A stretch of DNA of 64,000 bases from JAPOVO01 sp026708165 (GTDB taxonomy: Bacteria; Chloroflexota; UBA11872; VXNJ01). Where the stretch lies: contig OZ242360.1 of assembly GCA_965208775.1 (NCBI GenBank), positions 2,480,001 to 2,544,000 of the forward strand, read 5' to 3'. The position numbers and the translations under genes were made by a program. Below the pieces are notes generated by a model. That model saw only the letters and a program-made list of their open reading frames with translations. It made no database searches and was not told the DNA's origin. Shown one piece after another: positions 9,712 through 18,806 of the stretch; the stretch's first letter is position 1, and each line of letters opens with the position of its first letter.

Positions 9712-9930
9712 ATGATTACCAAGGCAATCAGGTTCGCAATGGGGCTCGTCTTGGGCATTCTCGTCGGGGCGGCGATGGCAAGCAAACGGGCTGTATCGCA
9801 GGGCGAATCGAACGGCTATCTGCATCGCGCCGCCGTGCATACCGTGGTGGCGCGCAGCCGGGCGGCGCTCAAGGCTGCCCGCAAGTCGGTGGATCTCGCC
9901 GGCGGAGAGGGGATCGCGGAGACAGGTTAG
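9712..9930 (+). CDS. Small YtxH-like membrane-anchored protein
   Basis: The product has 72 residues with one N-terminal helix (ITKAIRFAMGLVLGILVGAA) followed by a charged helical tail with KAARKSVDLAGG. This layout matches short YtxH/gas-vesicle-like envelope proteins. ATG 9712 follows GGAGG at the right distance. A strong terminator lies 24 bases after its stop, so it ends a short transcript with the preceding small membrane gene. Its function is unknown. Confidence 0.6.
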   Translation: MITKAIRFAMGLVLGILVGAAMASKRAVSQGESNGYLHRAAVHTVVARSRAALKAARKSVDLAGGEGIAETG

Positions 9931-9953
9931 TCGAAGGAAGTCAAGAAGTCCGA

Positions 9954-9985
9954 GCCGGCGGGGGGCATCAACCGCCGGCCTTTTT
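9954..9985 (+). terminator. Rho-independent terminator upstream of alaS
   Basis: GCCGGCGG at 9954-9961 pairs perfectly with CCGCCGGC at 9972-9979, followed by a run of T (9981-9985). It closes the small-membrane-protein transcript. An attenuator role for alaS is possible because it lies 39 bases before that start, but I see no T-box elements. Confidence 0.8.
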
Positions 9986-10023
9986 AATTTCAATGGCATC
10001 AACGTTAGTCGCTGGAACATTTC

Positions 10024-12654
10024 TTGAACAGTAACCAAATACGAAAAGCCTTTCTGGACTATTTCACGGAGCAGCAGCACGAGGTGTATCCGAGCTCTTC
10101 GCTGATTCCGATGGGGGATCCGAGCGTTCTATTCGCTTCGGCCGGTATGCAGCAGTTCAAGCCGTTCTACTCTGGCGAGAAGACGGCGCCGCATCCGAGA
10201 ATAGCCACAGCGCAGAAGTGCGTGCGAACGAGCGATATCGAGTCGGTGGGCGACGACAGCCATCTGACGTTCTTCGAAATGCTGGGCAACTTCGCGTTTG
10301 GCGACTACTTCAAGCGGGAGTCCATCGAGTTTGCCTGGGAATTGCTTGTTGAGCGGCTCGGTCTCGATTCCGACCGAATCTGGACAACCTGCTTTGGCGG
10401 CGAGGGGATTGTGCCGCGCGACGAAGCATCGTTCGAGATTTGGCAGGAGACGGGAGTACCGGCGGAACGCATTCGCTTTTTCGGAAGAATAGAGAACTTC
10501 TGGGGGCCGACGGGCGACCGTGGGCCTTGCGGTCCGGATACGGAGATTCACTTTGAGCTTCGACCGCCAGCACCTGGGCATGACTGTGTTGGTCCCAACT
10601 GCGAATGCGAGCGGTTTCTGGAGCTATGGAACCTCGTTTTCAATGAGTTTTACCAGGATGTTGACGGCGAGCTGACGCCGCTGGACGCGGTGGGCGTCGA
10701 TACCGGAGCGGGTCTTGAACGCTGGGCCATCCTGCTTCAGGACAAGGCCAACGTCTATGAGACGGACCTCTTCGCGGTGATCAAGTCGTGTGCGGAACGT
10801 GCGCTGGGAGGGCGGTCGGCCCTGAGCGCGGATGACGAACGACGAATTCGAATCATCACGGAGCACAGCCGAAGCTCAGTCTTCATGCTCGCGGACGGCG
10901 TCTTGCCGGGGAACGAAGGCAGAGGCTACGTGCTCCGGCGGCTCATGCGGCGCGCGGTGGGACAAGCCCGGCTGACCGGTTTTGACGGTCCGTTTGCGCA
11001 AGAGGTTGCCGACGCGGCTATCGAAGTTATGGGGAATTTCTATCCGGAGGTCGTAAATCGACGCGATCACATCCTGGCGGTGATCGAAGACGAAGAAGAG
11101 CGATTCGGACGTACGCTGGACAGGGGGCTGGCGCTAGTGGAATCGCGGGTCTCCGAACTGAGCGGCTCCGACATGCTGGATGGCGAGACGGCATTCGTGT
11201 TTCACGACACGTATGGAGTACCCCTCGATCTTGTGAAGGACGTGGCTACCGGCGCGGGGGTCGACGTCGACGAGGCGGGATACGAAAAAGCTATGAGCAA
11301 GCAGCGCCGCCAGAGCCGCAGCGGGGCTGCGTCGGGAGGATTGGACCTGCCCACAGGACTTGGCGCAACCGAGTTTGCGGGTTTTGGCGGGAGCGTCTCG
11401 GCGGAAGGTCAATTGGCGGCGATTTATTCGGCTGGTGAGCCGGTCTCGCTGGTAGAGGGAAGCGAAGAGGCGCTGATCGTTCTATCCAGAACGCCTTTCT
11501 ATGCGGAGGCCGGCGGGCAGGTGGGCGACGTTGGGTTGATCTCAAACGCCGGATTCTCGTTCCGCGTAACGGATACTCAATCGAACGCCGAAGGCACAAT
11601 CTTTCATTTTGGGACTGTCGAGAGCGGCTCCGCCCAGATCGGAGACCGAGTGACGTGCGAGGTGGATGGCACCCGCCGCCGCTCGACCGCGCGAAATCAC
11701 ACCGCGACTCATTTGCTCCATTACGCCCTGCGGAGGGTCCTAGGCGAACACGCGCGACAGTCGGGATCCCTAGTCGCGCCCGACCATCTCCGATTCGACT
11801 TCAACCACGGCGCGGCGCTCAGCGACGCCGAGATCGCGGAAATCGAGCTGATCGTCAACGAAGCCGTTCTCGCGGCAGTGGAAGTTGCAACCGCAGAGCA
11901 GGAAGTCCGCGAGGCTGTAGAACGGGGGGCGTTGGCTCTTTTTGGCGAGACTTACGGCGACGTTGTGCGAGTCGTCAGCATTGGAGACGCATCAAAGGAG
12001 CTGTGCGGCGGAACGCACGTCGCGACGACGGCTGAAATCGGATCATTCAGAATATTGCGAGATGAAAGCGTAGGGTCGGGACTAAGGCGGATCGAAGCGG
12101 TTACGGGTGTGGCGGCAGTCGAGAACGCCCGCACGCGCTCACAGGCCATGCAGCAGATCGCCGATACGCTGGGTGCGCCGGTCGAAGACGCGCCGTCGCG
12201 GGCGCGTCAGGTTGTCGAAGAGAACTCGGAGCATAGAAAGGAAATCCGGCGGCTGCGCCAGAAGATCGCGGACCTACAAGTCAATGAGGTTGTAGCAGGC
12301 GTTGAAGATATTGACGGCTTCGGGATAGTGGCGGCACGAGTGCACGTAGACGCCGCCGACGCACTGCAAGCGCTGAGCCACGCCATGCGGTCCAAACTCC
12401 ACGATCGCGGCGACTGGGCGTTCCTTGTCGGATCGGTGGTGGGGGACAGACCGCTGTTCTTCTCGGCGGCGTCGGATTCCGCGGTCGAAGCCGGCGCTCA
12501 TGCGGGAAAGATCGTTCAGCGAGCCGCGCAGGTTACGGGCGGGGGCGGCGGAGGAAGGCCCGGCCTGGCCAGCGGGGGAGGACGGGACGCCTCGAGAATC
12601 AATGAAGGACTCGACGCGGGCCGGGCGCTGCTTGTTGAAAGCCTGAACGGGTAG
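10024..12654 (+). CDS. alaS: Alanyl-tRNA synthetase
   Basis: The product is about 876 residues, full length for the family. The class II core starts at IRKAFLDYFTEQQHEVYPSS and includes SAGMQQFKPFYSG and TFFEMLGNFAFGDYFK. The editing domain zinc ligands are seen as NHTATHLLH and ELCGGTHV. A coiled segment and a C-Ala domain with GGGGGGRPGLASGGGRD end the protein. It charges tRNA-Ala and edits Ser/Gly mischarging. The start is TTG at 10024 and lacks a clear ribosome site; it is the best start because family N-termini begin here. It heads a run of core genes on the same strand. Confidence 0.95.
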   Translation: MNSNQIRKAFLDYFTEQQHEVYPSSSLIPMGDPSVLFASAGMQQFKPFYSGEKTAPHPRIATAQKCVRTSDIESVGDDSHLTFFEMLGNFAFGDYFKRESIEFAWELLVERLGLDSDRIWTTCFGGEGIVPRDEASFEIWQETGVPAERIRFFGRIENFWGPTGDRGPCGPDTEIHFELRPPAPGHDCVGPNCECERFLELWNLVFNEFYQDVDGELTPLDAVGVDTGAGLERWAILLQDKANVYETDLFAVIKSCAERALGGRSALSADDERRIRIITEHSRSSVFMLADGVLPGNEGRGYVLRRLMRRAVGQARLTGFDGPFAQEVADAAIEVMGNFYPEVVNRRDHILAVIEDEEERFGRTLDRGLALVESRVSELSGSDMLDGETAFVFHDTYGVPLDLVKDVATGAGVDVDEAGYEKAMSKQRRQSRSGAASGGLDLPTGLGATEFAGFGGSVSAEGQLAAIYSAGEPVSLVEGSEEALIVLSRTPFYAEAGGQVGDVGLISNAGFSFRVTDTQSNAEGTIFHFGTVESGSAQIGDRVTCEVDGTRRRSTARNHTATHLLHYALRRVLGEHARQSGSLVAPDHLRFDFNHGAALSDAEIAEIELIVNEAVLAAVEVATAEQEVREAVERGALALFGETYGDVVRVVSIGDASKELCGGTHVATTAEIGSFRILRDESVGSGLRRIEAVTGVAAVENARTRSQAMQQIADTLGAPVEDAPSRARQVVEENSEHRKEIRRLRQKIADLQVNEVVAGVEDIDGFGIVAARVHVDAADALQALSHAMRSKLHDRGDWAFLVGSVVGDRPLFFSAASDSAVEAGAHAGKIVQRAAQVTGGGGGGRPGLASGGGRDASRINEGLDAGRALLVESLNG

Positions 12655-12695
12655 GGAAGGCCGCGGTCGCGATTTCGATCTAGGTTGCCGATGCG

Positions 12696-14291
12696 ATGAC
12701 AACTCGGTCCGGGGCGGCTGGAGCGCCTTATCGGCCCGCCGCAAGGCGAACGACGGTCATCTATGTTGGATCTGTCGACGATCCCGATTCCGTCCTCCAC
12801 CTCCTGGGGCAGTCTGGCGGCGGTGAAATACGTCTTGTAGTGGGCCGGATGGGTTCGCCGATGGCGACACCCGTGGACCTCAAACGGCTGGCGCGGCGGC
12901 TCCGGGACTATCCGGCGAACCTGGAGCTGGTGTCGCGTCATCGCAACGTGCGCGCTCTGGCGCGGAGCCTGGGAGTAAAGGCAAGCTCGTCGCTCGACGG
13001 CCGATCGGCAATTCGGCGTTTGGTCGAATATCCCGTGCGGGCCACGATGCGGACGTTCGGAATCGCGGGGGGCGACACCGCGCGGGACGCGCACTCGGAG
13101 CACTACGGAGTTTCGCTTCAGGAGGTCCTAGCAGGACCGGTCTTTCTAGTTGGAATGGCTTTCGCGGCGATCTGGGCGCTGTTCTTTTATCTGCTGCCTA
13201 CCACGACGGTCACTATCGCGCTCAGGACGATGGAAAGGAGCGTGGAATTCCGCGCGCTGGCCGATCCTTCCGTGCAGGTCGCAAACGCGGAATCGGGGGT
13301 CATTCCGGGACGGATCGTCGAGGTTGAGATCGAAGGGTTTCGTACGGCACCGGCAACCGGCAGCGAACTGATCGCGGGAGCGAGGTCCTCGGGCGTGGTC
13401 GCGCTTCGCAATCTGACGGCGGGAACGGTTTTGATACCGAAGGGCACGGTGGTGTCGACCAGGGACGGAGTGCGGTATTCGACGGCGGCGGACATAGAGC
13501 TGCCGGCGTCGTTGACCGACAGCGAGGAGGAGGACGAACCCGTAGGGTTGGAGGTCGCGGTGGCGGCGGTGGAAGCCGGGAGCGATGCAAACGTTCCGGA
13601 GGACTCGGTCGTGACGATTGAAGGGCCGCTTCGCTTTTCAGTACAGGTGCTGTCTTCGAGTGAGATGACCGGCGGAAGTCAGCGCGAGGTCTCCCGGGCG
13701 AGCGAACAGGATCGAATCGAGTTGCGTCGGCTTTTGCTCGAAGAGCTGCTCGCGGAGGGCGTTTCAAGGCTGCAAGGCAGCGGCCCGGCGGGCGAACTGG
13801 TAAACGTCTGGCCAGTTGGCGCGCTCAATCCGACCGTGATTGAATCGAGGTTTTCGCCGTCAAACAGAGATGGGGACCTGGACGTCGGGCTCACGATGCG
13901 AATCAAGGTGTTGGCGACCGTCTTCAGCCAGTCTGACGTCGACCGGCTCGTCGACGCGGCGCTGGTAGCAGGGGCGTCCGAAGGGGCGGCGGACTTCGAA
14001 ATCCTCCCGAATTCGGTCATCTACGATCAGCCGGTCGTCGATCGAGTCGGCGGAGGGAGGGTGGCGTTGGTGCTGACAGGCCGGGGCGTGATTGTCCATC
14101 TTGTAGACACGGAAGAGATCGAGCGAAACCTACTTGACATAAATGTCGAGCAAGCCGAGGCTTACCTGAATGGCGTCGATGCGGTCTCGGACTACGAGAT
14201 CGACCGCTGGGGACCATTGACTGAACGAACCGCCCGCCTGCCGTTCCGCATCCAGGTAAAGATCGCGCAGGAGCTTGACCGGGCACAATGA
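12696..14291 (+). CDS. Membrane protein with baseplate-J-like extracytoplasmic region
   Basis: The product has 531 residues. There is a cytoplasmic N-terminal part of about 150 residues, one membrane helix (about 150-170, FLVGMAFAAIWALFFYLLP), then a long outside region. Its middle (VVALRNLTAGTVLIPKGTVV, VEAGSDANVPEDSV) resembles the baseplate J/gp47-type fold that annotation pipelines assign to such Chloroflexota proteins. It lies between alaS and ruvX, with an ATGA overlap into ruvX, so it is not phage-derived here. The role is unknown, possibly cell envelope. Confidence 0.6.
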   Translation: MTTRSGAAGAPYRPAARRTTVIYVGSVDDPDSVLHLLGQSGGGEIRLVVGRMGSPMATPVDLKRLARRLRDYPANLELVSRHRNVRALARSLGVKASSSLDGRSAIRRLVEYPVRATMRTFGIAGGDTARDAHSEHYGVSLQEVLAGPVFLVGMAFAAIWALFFYLLPTTTVTIALRTMERSVEFRALADPSVQVANAESGVIPGRIVEVEIEGFRTAPATGSELIAGARSSGVVALRNLTAGTVLIPKGTVVSTRDGVRYSTAADIELPASLTDSEEEDEPVGLEVAVAAVEAGSDANVPEDSVVTIEGPLRFSVQVLSSSEMTGGSQREVSRASEQDRIELRRLLLEELLAEGVSRLQGSGPAGELVNVWPVGALNPTVIESRFSPSNRDGDLDVGLTMRIKVLATVFSQSDVDRLVDAALVAGASEGAADFEILPNSVIYDQPVVDRVGGGRVALVLTGRGVIVHLVDTEEIERNLLDINVEQAEAYLNGVDAVSDYEIDRWGPLTERTARLPFRIQVKIAQELDRAQ

Positions 14292-14698
14292 AGGGGGCGA
14301 TTACGGCGCTTGATTTTGGGGACCGCCGGATAGGAGTAGCCCGCTGCGACGCAACGCGCACGATCGTGACCCCAGTAACGGTGTTCAATCGCCGGGATCG
14401 CGAATACGACCGCTTGAAGCTGAACGAACTAGTCTCCGAACAGGATTCGGTGCTTCTTGTGGTGGGCCTGCCGTTGAACCTGGATGGGACGGAGGGGCCG
14501 CAGGCACGCAAGGTAAGGAAGGATGCCGCGCGGTTACTCGATGGAAGGCCCGAGCCGGTTATTTTCTATGATGAGAGACTTACCACGTTCCAGGCGGACG
14601 AACTTAGGGCGCGCGGTGATTTGAAGTCAGATGGTGACGCACTGGCGGCGGCGGTCTTGCTGGAGGACTACATGTTCTCGGAAGGCGCGCGCCGTTGA
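14288..14698 (+). CDS. ruvX: Holliday junction resolvase-like RuvX/YqgF
   Basis: The product has 136 residues, normal length. ALDFGDRRIGVA is the RNase H-fold first strand with the catalytic Asp, VVGLPLNLDGTEG is the middle motif, and FYDERLTTFQAD carries the Glu/Thr motif; a last acidic residue is in DALAAAVLLEDY. The family is linked to pre-16S rRNA 5' maturation and to junction resolution. It starts four bases inside the preceding gene and overlaps mltG by four bases, so it is in the middle of an operon. Confidence 0.93.
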   Translation: MKGAITALDFGDRRIGVARCDATRTIVTPVTVFNRRDREYDRLKLNELVSEQDSVLLVVGLPLNLDGTEGPQARKVRKDAARLLDGRPEPVIFYDERLTTFQADELRARGDLKSDGDALAAAVLLEDYMFSEGARR

Positions 14699-15738
14699 GG
14701 TTTAGCGAGCTCGCCACGCACATTTTGCTGATAGGCAGCGTGAGCGTAGTGGGCATCGTCTACGTGGTCTATTCGGCGTTCGCACAGGTTGCGTCGCCAC
14801 CGGCGACGGTGGCGTTCTCGACGGTCCTCTTCAAGGTCGAACCCGGCGAGACGACGGCGGAGATAGCGAGCAATCTGACTGATAACGGGCTTGTTAGAAA
14901 CGACCTCCTCTTCAGGCTGCTGGTGAGCCGTCGAGGTCTCGACGGCTCGTTGCAGGCCGGCGAATACCTGCTACGACCGAACATGGCCCTGGACGAAATA
15001 ATCGACGAGCTGCTGAAAGGCCGCGTGATCAACGAGGTTGTGACGATCCTCGAAGGCTGGAGATCGGAAGAGATAGCCGAGGCTCTCGCCGCGCGTGGCC
15101 TAATCGATCCCGACGAATTCCTGCGCATAGTGGCCAACGGACTGGCGGAGTTCGACTACGAGTTCCTGCCCCCGCCGGGGAGCGACAGTACGCTGGAGGG
15201 GTTCTTGTTCCCCGACACCTACGAGGTCGGCCCCCAGACCACCGCCCGAGATTTTGTCGAGAAGATGCTCGACAGGTTCGATCAGGTCTACACGGCGCCG
15301 ATGCGCGAGGCGGCGGTGCGACGTGGACTTTCGGCGCTCGAGGTCGTGAACCTGGCGGCGATCGTCGAGCGCGAGGCAGTCCTCGACGAGGAGCGTCCGA
15401 TGATCGCGTCGGTATTCTTCAACAGGCTGGAACGCGGGATGAAGCTGGAAGCCGACCCGACCGTTCAATACGCGGTTGCGTCGCGTGAAGCTTTCGGGAC
15501 GTGGTGGAAGCCAAACCTGACGTTCGACGATCTTGCCACCAACTCGGCGTACAATACCTACGTCGTTCCGGCATTACCGAGAGGTCCGATAGCGAATCCG
15601 GGGATCAGCTCCATTCTTGCGGTGCTGGAACCGGACGATACGAGCTTCTTATTCTTTGTGGCAAGAGGTGACGGCAGTCACGCGTTCGCTGAGACCTTTG
15701 AAGAGCACCAACAAAATGTCCAACGTTTCATCCGATAA
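14695..15738 (+). CDS. mltG: Endolytic murein transglycosylase MltG
   Basis: The product has 347 residues with an N-terminal membrane helix (about 7-28), a LysM-like segment (FKVEPGETTAEIASNLTDNG) and the YceG/MltG catalytic domain: LEGFLFPDTYEVG, the catalytic Glu in NLAAIVEREA, and ADPTVQYA. The enzyme cuts nascent peptidoglycan at the outer face of the membrane. The TTG start at 14695 overlaps the ruvX stop as TTGA. The gene overlaps or abuts the M24 peptidase downstream. Confidence 0.93.
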   Translation: MRFSELATHILLIGSVSVVGIVYVVYSAFAQVASPPATVAFSTVLFKVEPGETTAEIASNLTDNGLVRNDLLFRLLVSRRGLDGSLQAGEYLLRPNMALDEIIDELLKGRVINEVVTILEGWRSEEIAEALAARGLIDPDEFLRIVANGLAEFDYEFLPPPGSDSTLEGFLFPDTYEVGPQTTARDFVEKMLDRFDQVYTAPMREAAVRRGLSALEVVNLAAIVEREAVLDEERPMIASVFFNRLERGMKLEADPTVQYAVASREAFGTWWKPNLTFDDLATNSAYNTYVVPALPRGPIANPGISSILAVLEPDDTSFLFFVARGDGSHAFAETFEEHQQNVQRFIR

Positions 15739-16804
15739 CAGCGGGATTCATGTGTCCAGGATCAACCGGCTGCTCGCAGCGTTCGAAGATCGCGGGATCG
15801 ATACGCTACTGGTGACCTCGCCCTCCAACCGCCGCTATCTCAGTGGATTCACGGGGAGCTCGGCGAACCTGCTGATAGCCGGTGAGCGCCGTCTGCTGAT
15901 AACCGACGGCAGGTATCTCACCCAGGCGGCGGCGCAGGCGCCGGACTATGAACTGGCTATTCACAGCGGGCCGCTGCTGGATCAGGTCGCCGAGTCCGCC
16001 CTCGACATCGGGGCCGCACGTATGGGGTTCGATCCCGGGCTGACGACGGTGGCCGATTTCGAGGCGCTCTCGAAGCTGCTGGAACCGGAGTGCGAGCTGG
16101 TAGGCGTGTCGGGTCTCGTCGAGGAGCTTCGTCTGCTAAAGGACGAAGCCGAGATGGAGGCGCTGCGGCGGGCGATCGCGATAGGCGACGCGGCGATGGA
16201 GGTTGCCGAGAAGTCCGTCCGTCCGGGCGTCCGCGAGATAGAGGTGGCTATAGCGATCGAGCGGGAGTTCAGACTGGCGGGGGCTTCGGGGCCTTCGTTT
16301 CCGGTGATAGTCGCTTCGGGTCGAAACGCGGCGATGCCTCATCACAGCCCGACTGGCAAGGAGATCGAGGCAGGCGACTCGGTAGTCATCGACATGGGGG
16401 CCAAGCTGGACGGATATTGCTCCGACATGACTCGCACGTTTTGTGTGGGCGGGCCGACGCCGATGTTCGAAAAGATATACGGGATCGTGCTGGAAGCTCA
16501 GCAGGCGGCCATAGACGGCGTGCGGGATGGAATGTCAGCCAAGGACTGCGACGGTCTGGCGCGGGACGTAATTTCGGAGGCCGGTTACGGGGACAAGTTT
16601 GGACACGGCACGGGCCACGGGGTCGGACTGGATATTCACGAGTCCCCGCGCGTGTCGTTCGCGTCGAATGACGTGCTTCAAGCCGGAATGGTCCATTCGG
16701 TAGAGCCTGGAATCTATCTGCCCCAATGGGGCGGCGTGCGCATCGAGGACCTGGTTCTGGTAACGGAGGACGGTTCCGAGACGCTTTCCCAGTATCCCAA
16801 GTGA
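15716..16804 (+). CDS. M24 aminopeptidase P / Xaa-Pro peptidase family
   Basis: The product is about 362 residues from ATG 15716. The GTG at 15752 is an equally good start by family alignment (VSRINRLLAAFEDRGIDTLL) and falls after the mltG stop. The creatinase-like N-domain has TSPSNRRYLSGFTGSSANLL. The metal site of the pita-bread domain is complete: VIDMGAKLDGYCSDMTRTF with both Asp, HGTGHGVGLDIHE with His, and HSVEPGIYLP and GVRIEDLVLV with Glu. It likely cleaves X-Pro peptides in the cytoplasm. efp follows 30 bases later, a common pairing. Confidence 0.9.
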   Translation: MSNVSSDNSGIHVSRINRLLAAFEDRGIDTLLVTSPSNRRYLSGFTGSSANLLIAGERRLLITDGRYLTQAAAQAPDYELAIHSGPLLDQVAESALDIGAARMGFDPGLTTVADFEALSKLLEPECELVGVSGLVEELRLLKDEAEMEALRRAIAIGDAAMEVAEKSVRPGVREIEVAIAIEREFRLAGASGPSFPVIVASGRNAAMPHHSPTGKEIEAGDSVVIDMGAKLDGYCSDMTRTFCVGGPTPMFEKIYGIVLEAQQAAIDGVRDGMSAKDCDGLARDVISEAGYGDKFGHGTGHGVGLDIHESPRVSFASNDVLQAGMVHSVEPGIYLPQWGGVRIEDLVLVTEDGSETLSQYPK

Positions 16805-16833
16805 GTTTCCATTAGTTGTAGGCACGGAGGGGC

Positions 16834-17394
16834 TTGTTGCTTTCGGCGAATGAAGTAAGACGCGGCATGTTTCTGAGGATCGACGACAACCTTTGCGAGG
16901 TTGTGGAGTCGCGTCATCAGAAGATCGGCAGGGGAGGGGCCAATCTGATACTCAAGCTGCGGAATGTGGATACCGGCGCGTCGGTGGACCGCAGCTTCCC
17001 CGCGACAAAGCGCTACGAGCGCGTCCGTCTCGATTCGCGTCAGATCCAATACATGTACGACGATCCCTCCGGCTATCACTTCATGGACATGGAGAGTTTC
17101 GAAGAGGTCACCCTGACCACCGACCTGCTCGGCGACGCGACGAAATATCTGATAGACGGCATGGAGATCGATCTGCTTGTCGAGGGTGAGCGCCCGTTGT
17201 CGGTGGAGCTGCCGCCCTCGGTGGAGCTGGAGGTGACGGAAGCGCCACCAGGTCACAAAGGCGATACAGCCACGGCGGGAACCAAGCCGGCGACGACCCA
17301 GACGGGAGTGGTGGTACAGGTACCTCTATTCGTGAACCAAGGCGACCGCATTCGCGTGGATACGAGGTCGGGCGCATATCTGGAGCGCGTGTAG
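16834..17394 (+). CDS. efp: Elongation factor P
   Basis: The product has 186 residues in three domains: KOW-like (1-65), central OB (66-125, LDSRQIQYMYDDPSGYHFMD) and C-terminal OB with GDTATAGTKPATTQTG. EF-P relieves ribosome stalling at proline runs. The loop that reaches the peptidyl-transfer centre reads KIGRGGAN with Arg at residue 33, where E. coli has the modified Lys34. A lysine-based PoxA-type modification is therefore excluded here. The start is TTG at 16834. A 2-base gap leads to the next gene. Confidence 0.93.
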   Translation: MLLSANEVRRGMFLRIDDNLCEVVESRHQKIGRGGANLILKLRNVDTGASVDRSFPATKRYERVRLDSRQIQYMYDDPSGYHFMDMESFEEVTLTTDLLGDATKYLIDGMEIDLLVEGERPLSVELPPSVELEVTEAPPGHKGDTATAGTKPATTQTGVVVQVPLFVNQGDRIRVDTRSGAYLERV

Positions 17395-17396
17395 GC

Positions 17397-17876
17397 GTGA
17401 CTTCGACCGACGACCGCGAAGAATGGCAGAGGATGGTCGGTGAAGACCTGAAGGAGCTTCTAGACCTTGTCGAAGAGACGGGACTGGAGGAGCTGGAGGT
17501 TGCGGACGGCGAGCGCGCGATCAAGATTCGAGTGGACCGGTCGGCCGGTACGGAGCCCGTGGAGATCGATCTCGCGCCGGCGGAATCGCCCGATCCGATT
17601 CCGGAACCTGAGCCGTCGACGGTTGTAGTGACGGCCGACCGCGTCGGAACTTTCTACCGCTCGGCGGAAATGGAAGGCGCGCCGCTGAAAGTGGAAGGTG
17701 ACTTGGCGGGGGCGGGAGAAGCGGTCGCGTTTATCGACTCACTCAACATATTGCACGAGCTGACCGCTCCGAGCGGAGGCAGGATCGTCAGCTTCGGAGT
17801 CGAGGACGGGATCGACGTGGAGTACGGTCAGGAAGTTGCCGTAATCGAGCTCGAGCAAGCGGAAGTGGAGGCCTAA
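17397..17876 (+). CDS. Biotinyl-domain protein (AccB-like) lacking the acceptor lysine
   Basis: The product has 159 residues with an acidic N-terminal helix, a Pro/Glu-rich linker (about 60-75) and a C-terminal biotinyl/lipoyl-type fold (GVEDGIDVEYGQEVAVIE). Where biotin carriers have EAMKM, this protein reads DSLNI (114-118), so Asn117 replaces the biotinylated Lys. It follows efp by two bases, a usual place for accB, but it cannot be a working biotin carrier as it stands. It may be a structural or repurposed paralogue; another accB would be expected elsewhere. Confidence 0.8.
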   Translation: MTSTDDREEWQRMVGEDLKELLDLVEETGLEELEVADGERAIKIRVDRSAGTEPVEIDLAPAESPDPIPEPEPSTVVVTADRVGTFYRSAEMEGAPLKVEGDLAGAGEAVAFIDSLNILHELTAPSGGRIVSFGVEDGIDVEYGQEVAVIELEQAEVEA

Positions 17877-17888
17877 GGCTAACCTCGC

Positions 17889-18803
17889 TCAGGCCCTAAT
17901 CCTGTCCAGCGCCAATCGCGCCAGCTTCCGAAAGTCCCCTTCCTCCCAGCCGGCAAGCAGGCAGCTTGCGGTGAAGATCGAGGAATACGTGCCTATGGCT
18001 ATTCCGATGAGCAGAGCAAGCACGAAGTCACGGATGGTGTCGCCGCCCAGCACAAGCAGAGCGGCGAGGACGAAAATCGCCGTGAGAGAAGTGTTCAGGG
18101 ACCGGTCTATGGTCTGATTCAGGCTGAAATTGACCACCTCCGAAAACGGCTTGTCCCGGTGTTGGGACCGGTTTTCGCGGATACGGTCAAAGACGACGAT
18201 AGTGTCATGGACGGAAAACCCAACAACTGTAAGAACAGCAGTCACGAACAGCGAATCGACTTCCATACCCGCTATCTGGCCGAGAATGGAGAACGCCCCC
18301 AGAAGAATGACGCTGTCGTGTACGAGCGTGATTACCGCCGTGACACCGTAGCGAACGGGCCGGTCTACTTTGCGAAAGCTCCAGGTCAGATAGACAAGTA
18401 TGCCCAGAGAGGCCACGCCGACCGCCAAGAATGCCTTGCGCGTGAGTTCGCGCCCGATAACAGGCCCGACACTGTTGAACGAAAGCTCTTCCAGCGGCCC
18501 GAGCGTTTCCTGAAGCCGCGACTCGACCTCAGCCTTGTTTTCGCTGAGAATCGTCGCAGAGCGAATCAGGAAGGTGTTTTCGCCAGCCGTCTTGACTGAC
18601 GCTCCTTCGACACCATGATCCTCGAGCGCCTGAATGATCAGGGTCGACGTGACGCTTCGCTCGAACTGCAATCGAAGGATCGAACCGCTAGTAAAGTCGA
18701 TCCCGAGCTTGATGCCGAATACCAGCAGCGAGGCAACCGAGATCGCCACGACTGCGCCGGAAATCGCGAAGTAGATGTGCCTGCGTGAAATTATCTGAAA
18801 CAT
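17889..18803 (-). CDS. secF: Protein translocase subunit SecF
   Basis: The product has 304 residues with six helices expected. The first helix is followed by GIKLGIDFTSGSILRLQFER, the periplasmic P1-type loop is short, and the conserved VHDTIVVFDRIRENR motif is present. SecF works with SecD to pull secreted proteins across the membrane using the proton motive force. It starts three bases after the secD stop, so the two form a unit. The gene ends tail to tail with the biotinyl-like gene, 12 bases apart. Confidence 0.94.
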   Translation of the reverse strand: MFQIISRRHIYFAISGAVVAISVASLLVFGIKLGIDFTSGSILRLQFERSVTSTLIIQALEDHGVEGASVKTAGENTFLIRSATILSENKAEVESRLQETLGPLEELSFNSVGPVIGRELTRKAFLAVGVASLGILVYLTWSFRKVDRPVRYGVTAVITLVHDSVILLGAFSILGQIAGMEVDSLFVTAVLTVVGFSVHDTIVVFDRIRENRSQHRDKPFSEVVNFSLNQTIDRSLNTSLTAIFVLAALLVLGGDTIRDFVLALLIGIAIGTYSSIFTASCLLAGWEEGDFRKLARLALDRIRA

Positions 18804-18806
18804 AGC

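Noticed and set aside
9993..10034. A 13-residue open frame overlapping the alaS start, after the terminator, possibly a leader peptide for attenuation
   Set aside because: There is no ribosome site ahead of it and only two Ala codons; no alternative RNA structures can be seen, so chance is the simpler explanation.
12696..14291. Phage baseplate gene as evidence of a prophage
   Set aside because: It sits in the core run between alaS and ruvX with translational coupling, and no other phage structural genes are present.
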